From positions 1-9,109 of the forward strand of contig DATFPQ010000113.1 in the NCBI GenBank assembly GCA_035264765.1: a stretch of 9,109 nt of DNA. Reading direction: 5' to 3'. The notes under the pieces were generated by a model. The model saw only the letters and a program-made list of their open reading frames with translations. It did no database searches and had not been told where the DNA came from. Shown in pieces: positions 4,233 through 9,109 of the stretch (within the stretch, counting starts at the first letter, position 1; each line of letters begins with the position of its first letter). This DNA is from DATFPQ01 sp035264765 (GTDB taxonomy: Bacteria > Actinomycetota > Actinomycetes > Actinomycetales > Angustibacteraceae). The position numbers and the translations under genes were made by a program.

Positions 4233-5684
4233 GTGAGCTCCATCGGGGCCGACGAGGGCGAGCAGCGGCGGCTGCTGCTCGCCGCCGTGCGCAGGACCGA
4301 CCTGCCGCTGGAGCAGCTGTGGCTGCGGTACTTCGGTCTGGGCGGATCGGCCGACCTGCTGGAGGTGGAGGGATACCTCAACGAGCTGTTGTCGCTGTCC
4401 GCGGTCGAGCGGGACGTGCTCGCGCAGGCGGTCAACGAGCGGCTGGACGAGCTGACCTGGCGACCGCGAGTGCCCTACAGCCGGCCGCTGCCGGAGGTGT
4501 ACCCGCAGCAGGGCCCGCTGGCCGCGCTCGTCGACCTGCTCGAGGGTGCGCGCGGCGCGCCTCCGGACCGGCTGCCGGCGCTGGTGGCACACGCCGGGCT
4601 CGCGCTCGGGGTTGACGCCACCCTGTACCTCGTCGACTACGAGCAGACCCTGCTCGCGCCGGTCACGGCCGCGGGGGTGCCGTGCGGTGCGCCGATCGGC
4701 GTCGACACCACGCTGCCCGGTCGCGCGTTCCGCGATGTGCGGGTGATCGCGACCGACGCCGACGGGGAGCCCCGGCTGTGGGTGCCGGTGCTCGACGGCG
4801 AGGAGCGGCTCGGAGTCCTCGAGGCGAGGGTGCACGACGCGGAGCGGCTGGCTGACCGGTCGCTGCACGAGCAGCTGCGCTGGGTCGCCTCGCTCGTCGG
4901 GCACCTCGTCACCACCACCAGCCGCTTCGGCGACGGGCTGGACCTGGTCCGGCGGCATCAGCCCCGGTCCCCGGCGGCCGAGCTGGTGTGGTCGATGCTG
5001 CCTCCCCTCACCGCGACGACCGGGGGCTTCGCCCTCGCCGGCCTGGTCGAGCCGCCGTACGCCGTGGGCAGCGACGCCTTCGACTACGCGCTGTCCGAGC
5101 GCGTCGTGCAGTTGGGCATCTTCGACGGCATGGGTCATGCCCTCGGCGCCGGCCTGCTCACTGCGGCCGCGCTCTCCGCGTACCGCAGCGCGCGCCGGGA
5201 CGGGCAGGGCCTGTTCGGCCAGGCCCGGGCCCTGGACGACACCCTCGAGGCGCAGTTCCGGGGTGAGGCCTTCGTCACCGGCGTCCTCGCCGAGGTCGAC
5301 CTGGGCAGCGGCCGGCTTCGGTACGTGTCCGCCGGGCATCCGGAGCCGCTGCTGATGCGCGGTGGCCGGGTCGTGAAGACGCTGACCGAGGGCCGCCGCG
5401 GGCCCTTCGGCCGGGGCGACGGCGAGCTCACGGTCGCCGAGCAGGCGCTGCAGCCGGGGGACTGGCTGGTGCTGCACACCGACGGCGTCACCGGGGCGTG
5501 CGACGCGTCCGGGCAGCCGTTCGGTCACGAGCGGCTGGTCGATGTCCTGGAGCGGGAGGCCGGGGCCGCGCACCCACCGGCCGAGACGGTGCGCCGGGTG
5601 ACCCGGGCGGTCCTGGAGCACCAGGACGGCGCGTTGCGAGACGACGCGACCGTACTTTTAGCGCGCTGGGACGCCGACCGCTGA
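4233..5684 (+). CDS. GAF-linked PP2C/SpoIIE-type serine/threonine phosphatase
   Basis: 483 aa. The GTG at 4233 follows GAGGGGA (4219-4225) with a 7-nt gap. Residues about 10-75 form a helical N-terminal region (LEQLWLRYFGLGG, YLNELLSLSAVERDVLAQAV, NERLDEL) that I recall from other actinobacterial phosphatases of this kind. Residues about 95-245 look like a divergent GAF domain. Residues about 255-481 are the SpoIIE/RsbU-type PP2C domain. The metal-binding acids are present: D281 in GSDAFD, D298 in IFDGMGH, D417 in HTDGVT and D471 in RDDATVLL. The usual GGDWYD reads GSDAFD, and the Glu after TDGVT is Gly. Relatives dephosphorylate anti-anti-sigma (STAS) proteins in partner switching, but no STAS or anti-sigma kinase gene is nearby. 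Codons GTA-CTT-TTA at 5652-5660 are strikingly rare for this GC content. Probably co-transcribed with the GAF-ANTAR gene. Confidence 0.92.
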   Translation: MSSIGADEGEQRRLLLAAVRRTDLPLEQLWLRYFGLGGSADLLEVEGYLNELLSLSAVERDVLAQAVNERLDELTWRPRVPYSRPLPEVYPQQGPLAALVDLLEGARGAPPDRLPALVAHAGLALGVDATLYLVDYEQTLLAPVTAAGVPCGAPIGVDTTLPGRAFRDVRVIATDADGEPRLWVPVLDGEERLGVLEARVHDAERLADRSLHEQLRWVASLVGHLVTTTSRFGDGLDLVRRHQPRSPAAELVWSMLPPLTATTGGFALAGLVEPPYAVGSDAFDYALSERVVQLGIFDGMGHALGAGLLTAAALSAYRSARRDGQGLFGQARALDDTLEAQFRGEAFVTGVLAEVDLGSGRLRYVSAGHPEPLLMRGGRVVKTLTEGRRGPFGRGDGELTVAEQALQPGDWLVLHTDGVTGACDASGQPFGHERLVDVLEREAGAAHPPAETVRRVTRAVLEHQDGALRDDATVLLARWDADR

Positions 5685-5763
5685 CCCTCAGGTGGGGCCT
5701 CGGCCTCGTGCTGCTCTGCGCTGGGACGCCGACCGCAACCCTCAGGCGGGTGCCTCCACCTCG
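5663..5763. repeat. Imperfect tandem duplication across a convergent gene junction
   Basis: Copy 1 (5663-5708) and copy 2 (5718-5763) lie 55 bp apart. They share an exact 19-nt block, GCGCTGGGACGCCGACCGC, then CCCTCAGG, GGG, GCCTC and CCTCG, for about 41 matches in 47 aligned columns. Copy 1 holds the real phosphatase end and stop (TGA 5682-5684); copy 2 holds the real minus-strand GNAT stop (5742-5744). Each copy also carries a decayed version of the other gene's end. Copy 2 includes a small stem, GCCTCC/GGAGGC (5752-5768). No clear intrinsic terminator with a U-tract is visible in either direction. Confidence 0.7.
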
Positions 5764-6896
5764 GAGGCCAGCACGTCGTACAGCACGAAGTCGACGACCC
5801 GGCCGTCGCGCAGCCGCTCGGCGCCGCGGGCCAGGCCCGTCCTGGTCATGCCGGCGGCCACGGCCACCGCGTTGGACGCCGCGTTCCCGGCGGCCGCCCG
5901 CAGCGACACCCGGGGCAGCCCGAGGCCGCCCTCCTCGAGGTCCACCGCCGCGTGGCGCAGGACCAGCCGAGTCGCCTCGGTCATCACCCCGCGCCCCCGG
6001 GCGTCCGGGTGGGTCCAGTAGCCGATCTCCGGAGCCGGCGCTTCCCCGGCCAGGCCCATCAGGGCGATGGACCCGATGCAGCGGTCGTCGTCCGCCGTGG
6101 CCACGCACCAGTAGAGCCCGGTCCCGCGGGCGTGCTCCTCCTCGCGCGAACCGACGTACCACTGGGCGTCCGCGAGCGTGTACGGCGAGGGCAGCAGGGG
6201 CAGCCAGGTCTGGCTCTCCGGGTCGGCGCAGGCCTCCGCGACCCGCGGCACGTCGTCCTCGCGCCACCGGCGCAGCACGACGCCGGCGCCCCGCAGCTCG
6301 GGGACGTCGAGCCACCTCGTCGCCGCCTCCAGCGGCTCCCCGCGGACGATCGAGCCGATCCAGCCGTCGTGCAGCTGCCCGCGCGCGGCCAGCAGCCCCC
6401 GGACGGTGCCCTCGACCCGGAACCCCGTCGCCCAGGCGACCCGGCGGGACGGCCAGTTGCCGACGTGGGCCCGCCAGTGGACGACGTGCAGGTCCCGCTC
6501 CTCGAACCCCCACCTCAGCAGCAGGCGCACGGCCCGGGACATCACGCCGCGGCCGCGGGCCCACGGGGCCAAGGCGAAGGCCACCTCCGCAGCACCGGCG
6601 CCGTTCGGACGCAGGCCGAGGTTGCCGGCGAACCGCGCGGCGTCGTCGTCGTCGTGGGCCTCGACCGCGAACCCCCACTCGGTGCCCTCGGCCCAGCCTC
6701 GCGGCATCGCCGTCCCGACGAAGTACTCGGCGTCGGCCCGCGCGTAGGGAACCGGCACCGTGGTCCAGCGCTGCATGTCCGGGTCGGTGCACATCTGCAG
6801 GCACGGCTCGACATCCTCCGGCCTATGGCGACGCAGCGTCACCGGGTCGGGGTCCTCGCCATCCGTGATCGTCGGGACGTGGGCAGCGGCCTCCAT
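5742..6896 (-). CDS. Tandem GNAT acetyltransferase (two RimJ/RimL-like domains)
   Basis: 384 aa from the ATG at 6896, which follows GCGAGGC with about 8 nt spacing. An upstream ATG-ATG at 6944/6941 is in frame, but that extension is unconserved-looking and would cover the divergent dyad, so I prefer 6896. Two GNAT_3-type domains follow each other. Domain 1 is about residues 18-180 (VTLRRHRPEDVE, acetyl-CoA loop ARGRGVM at 113-119). Domain 2 is about 205-375 (VVLRRWREDDVPRVAE, loop ARGRGVM at 299-305, then GNAASNAVAVAAGM). Both keep the R-x-x-G-x-G/A pyrophosphate-binding pattern, so both may bind acetyl-CoA. Family members acetylate protein N-termini, amino sugars or antibiotics; the substrate is not predictable. 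It is convergent with the phosphatase and divergent from the small GNAT gene. Confidence 0.88.
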   Translation of the reverse strand: MEAAAHVPTITDGEDPDPVTLRRHRPEDVEPCLQMCTDPDMQRWTTVPVPYARADAEYFVGTAMPRGWAEGTEWGFAVEAHDDDDAARFAGNLGLRPNGAGAAEVAFALAPWARGRGVMSRAVRLLLRWGFEERDLHVVHWRAHVGNWPSRRVAWATGFRVEGTVRGLLAARGQLHDGWIGSIVRGEPLEAATRWLDVPELRGAGVVLRRWREDDVPRVAEACADPESQTWLPLLPSPYTLADAQWYVGSREEEHARGTGLYWCVATADDDRCIGSIALMGLAGEAPAPEIGYWTHPDARGRGVMTEATRLVLRHAAVDLEEGGLGLPRVSLRAAAGNAASNAVAVAAGMTRTGLARGAERLRDGRVVDFVLYDVLASEVEAPA

Positions 6897-6908
6897 CGGC
6901 ACAGCCTC

Positions 6909-6932
6909 GCACGACGGGCACGCCGGTCGTGC
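6909..6932. promoter_or_regulatory. 24-bp near-perfect dyad between divergent GNAT genes
   Basis: Arms GCACGAC (6909-6915) and GTCGTGC (6926-6932) enclose GGC (6917-6919) and GCC (6922-6924). Ten of 12 symmetric base pairs match; the exceptions are G6916/G6925 and the central A/C. It lies inside the 55-bp gap between the starts at 6896 (minus) and 6952 (plus), close to its midpoint. This is the expected place for an operator controlling both genes. As RNA it would form a hairpin in either leader. Confidence 0.5.
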
Positions 6933-6951
6933 TCGCGGCATCATGGCGGCT

Positions 6952-7242
6952 ATGAGCGGGCAGGATGCGGTCGTCCGGGACGCCCCGGAGCGCAGCAGGT
7001 ACGAGCTTGTGGTGGGCGAGCGCGTCCTCGGCTTCGCCGACTACAGCGTCGACGGAACGGTGATCACGGTGCCGCACGTGGAGGTCGAGCGGGCCGCCCG
7101 TGGGGCCAGCCTCGGGTCGGTGCTGGTCCGCCGGATGCTGGATGACGTCCGCAGCCGCGGGCTCAGCATCCGGCCGCTGTGCCCGTTCGTGCGGGTCTAC
7201 ATCCGAGGCCACGACGAGTACGCCGACCTGGTGGCCGCGTAG
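6952..7242 (+). CDS. Small GNAT acetyltransferase, NATD1/YjdJ type
   Basis: 96 aa from the ATG at 6952; the in-frame ATG at 6943 would add three residues. No Shine-Dalgarno is seen. The -10-like CATCAT (6939-6944) is placed for a leaderless message from 6952. The sequence fits the short single-domain GNATs of COG2388. It has RSRYELVVGERVLGFADYSV near the start, the central strand VPHVEVE, and the diagnostic end RPLCPFVRVYIRGHDEYADL (about residues 74-93). Family length is normally 90-110 aa, so it is complete. The acetyl-CoA loop reads RGASLGS (50-56), where relatives usually have GxGxGS; one glycine is replaced by serine, which may weaken cofactor binding. Its substrate is unknown. It starts divergently from the tandem GNAT gene across the 24-bp dyad and converges on the next GNAT gene with a 44-bp gap. 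Confidence 0.85.
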   Translation: MSGQDAVVRDAPERSRYELVVGERVLGFADYSVDGTVITVPHVEVERAARGASLGSVLVRRMLDDVRSRGLSIRPLCPFVRVYIRGHDEYADLVAA

Positions 7243-7286
7243 GCGCTTCGGGTGCGGCTGCGTCCGCGGCCAGGTCGCCGGGCGGC

Positions 7287-7865
7287 TCACTCTTGACGTA
7301 TTCGTCCGTGCAGGCAGACCGCGTGCCGGACCACCGGCGCCGCAGGGTCCTCGCGCAGCGGCAGGAAGCACGGACGCCGGCCCTCCACCGCATAGCCGGC
7401 CCGCAAGGCGGTGCGGCAGGACGCCACGTTCCCCACTGCGTGGTCGAGCTGCACCCGGTGGACATCGCCGCCGTCCGGTGACAGCAGCCACTCGGTGAGC
7501 AGCCGCAGCGCGGTGCTGCCCACGCCACGCCCACGGGCGGCCGCTGCGACGCCGTACCCGACGTCGATCACCGAAAACGGCGGCGTGGGGAAGCCGTTGC
7601 GCCAGTCCACGCTGCCGAGCAGCCGGGTGGGCTCCTCGGCATCCACGACGGCAAACGAGGAGGGTGTGCCGGCGGCGGCCTCCCGCACGGCCCGCTCCAC
7701 GCGCTCAGTGACCCAGGCGAGGTCGGGCACCCGGGTCAGCGGAGACCAGCGGAACATGTCCGGGTCGCTGTCGAGCACCAGCCGGGCCTCGACGTCCTCG
7801 GGCCGCCAGGTCCGCAGCAGCACGCCGCCGGACCGCAGGCCGTCCTGCGGCCAGGGCGCCATCAC
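7287..7865 (-). CDS. GNAT acetyltransferase, RimJ/RimL-like
   Basis: About 192 aa from the GTG at 7865, or 191 aa from the adjacent ATG at 7862. A longer frame to 7892 exists, but a -10-like CATACT lies within it, 6 nt before the GTG, which favours a leaderless start. It is a single GNAT_3 domain. Counting from the ATG at 7862, it has VLLRTWRPEDVEARLVLDSD near residue 14, the strand FSVIDVGYGV, the acetyl-CoA loop ARGRGVG (109-115) and GNVASCRTALRAGYAVEGR, the asparagine-containing motif typical of RimJ/RimL relatives. It resembles domain 1 of the tandem GNAT gene (shared RPEDVE and DPDM-x-RW), so it is probably a paralogue. The substrate cannot be assigned. It is transcribed away from secA and ends 44 bp from the small GNAT gene; no convincing terminator lies in that gap. 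Confidence 0.87.
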   Translation of the reverse strand: MMAPWPQDGLRSGGVLLRTWRPEDVEARLVLDSDPDMFRWSPLTRVPDLAWVTERVERAVREAAAGTPSSFAVVDAEEPTRLLGSVDWRNGFPTPPFSVIDVGYGVAAAARGRGVGSTALRLLTEWLLSPDGGDVHRVQLDHAVGNVASCRTALRAGYAVEGRRPCFLPLREDPAAPVVRHAVCLHGRIRQE

Positions 7866-7871
7866 GGGTGC

Positions 7872-7877
7872 AGTATG
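7872..7877 (-). promoter_or_regulatory. -10-like hexamer for the leaderless GNAT gene
   Basis: On the minus strand CATACT ends 6 nt before the GTG at 7865, placing the expected transcript start at or next to the start codon. No -35 match is visible at 16-18 nt. Confidence 0.35.
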
Positions 7878-7927
7878 GCCGAGCCGGGACACGGGGGGCC
7901 GAGCGCACCCGGACCCTGCGGGCGTCC

Positions 7928-7954
7928 CCGCTGTCAGCGGCGCCTGCGTACCAT
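7928..7954 (+). promoter_or_regulatory. Candidate secA promoter with an upstream perfect dyad
   Basis: TACCAT (7949-7954), preceded by TG at 7945-7946, is a reasonable actinobacterial -10 element. The start point would be near 7961, about 42 nt before the secA GTG. Just upstream is a perfect 13-bp dyad, CCGCTG-T-CAGCGG (7928-7940), where a -35 would normally sit. No TTGACA-like hexamer is found at proper spacing. Confidence 0.35.
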
Positions 7955-8002
7955 GGTCGCGGCTCGCACGCGGCGGGCCGGTCGAGCTACGGGAGACGTC
8001 GA

Positions 8003-9109
<1,107 letters not shown>

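Noticed and set aside
2763..5621. Very long open frame on the minus strand opposite three genes
   Set aside because: It runs antisense to the glycosylase, GAF-ANTAR and phosphatase genes, all of which have clear family motifs. Its product is Arg/Pro/Gly-rich with no recognisable domain. Long antisense frames are expected where stop codons are rare at this GC content.
7234..7286. Possible TTCG-loop terminator between convergent GNAT genes
   Set aside because: The stem around the TTCG loop needs a bulge and a G-U pair and competes with other pairings. It is not convincing enough to list as a terminator.
7865..7911. Inverted repeat CGGGTGC (7865-7871) / GCACCCG (7905-7911) between the GNAT gene and secA
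   Set aside because: Seven base pairs with a 33-bp spacer are weak at this GC content, and the left arm includes the first bases of the GNAT start codon.

Overview
The window is a stretch of chromosome from a high-GC Gram-positive actinobacterium. The base composition is very G+C-rich, GTG starts are common, and the gene set (long-form HPF, SpoIIE-type phosphatase, GAF-ANTAR protein, GNAT cluster, secA) is typical of the group. From memory, comF / hpf / LuxR-type response regulator / secA neighbourhoods occur in Streptomyces and relatives, so most of this looks like a conserved housekeeping locus and not an island. I cannot place the genus. I see no rRNA, tRNA, insertion sequence, phage gene or CRISPR array.

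Layout. Positions 1-219 hold the 3' end of comF. Positions 220-469 are non-coding and contain a chain of GC-rich stem-loops that would form a long 5' leader for hpf (470-1123, ribosome hibernation factor). A hairpin-rich gap carries a possible SigB/SigF-type promoter ahead of an orphan NarL/LuxR response regulator (1240-1944). A short gap with three 11-bp tandem repeats precedes a YcaQ/AlkX-like winged-helix DNA glycosylase (2025-3335). Next come a GAF-ANTAR protein (3424-4212) and, 20 bp on, a GAF-SpoIIE/PP2C phosphatase (4233-5684), a probable two-gene signalling operon.

The second half holds three GNAT acetyltransferase genes with four domains in all: a tandem-domain RimJ/RimL-like protein on the minus strand (5742-6896), a small NATD1/YjdJ-type protein on the plus strand (6952-7242), and a single-domain RimJ/RimL-like protein on the minus strand (7287-7865). 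The plus-strand secA (8003 onward) runs off the end. The 55-bp divergent gap between the first two GNAT genes contains a near-perfect 24-bp dyad. The tail-to-tail junction between the phosphatase and the tandem GNAT gene contains an approximately 46-bp imperfect tandem duplication that copied the ends of both genes.

Functionally the left half reads as a stress/dormancy neighbourhood: ribosome hibernation, a transcriptional regulator, crosslink repair, and two GAF sensors with RNA-binding and phosphatase outputs. I infer this from gene content; nothing in the sequence proves co-regulation. No gene is of wholly unknown family. The novel material is mainly in the non-coding DNA: the structured hpf leader, the mutually exclusive hairpins before the ANTAR gene, the divergent dyad and the junction duplication.
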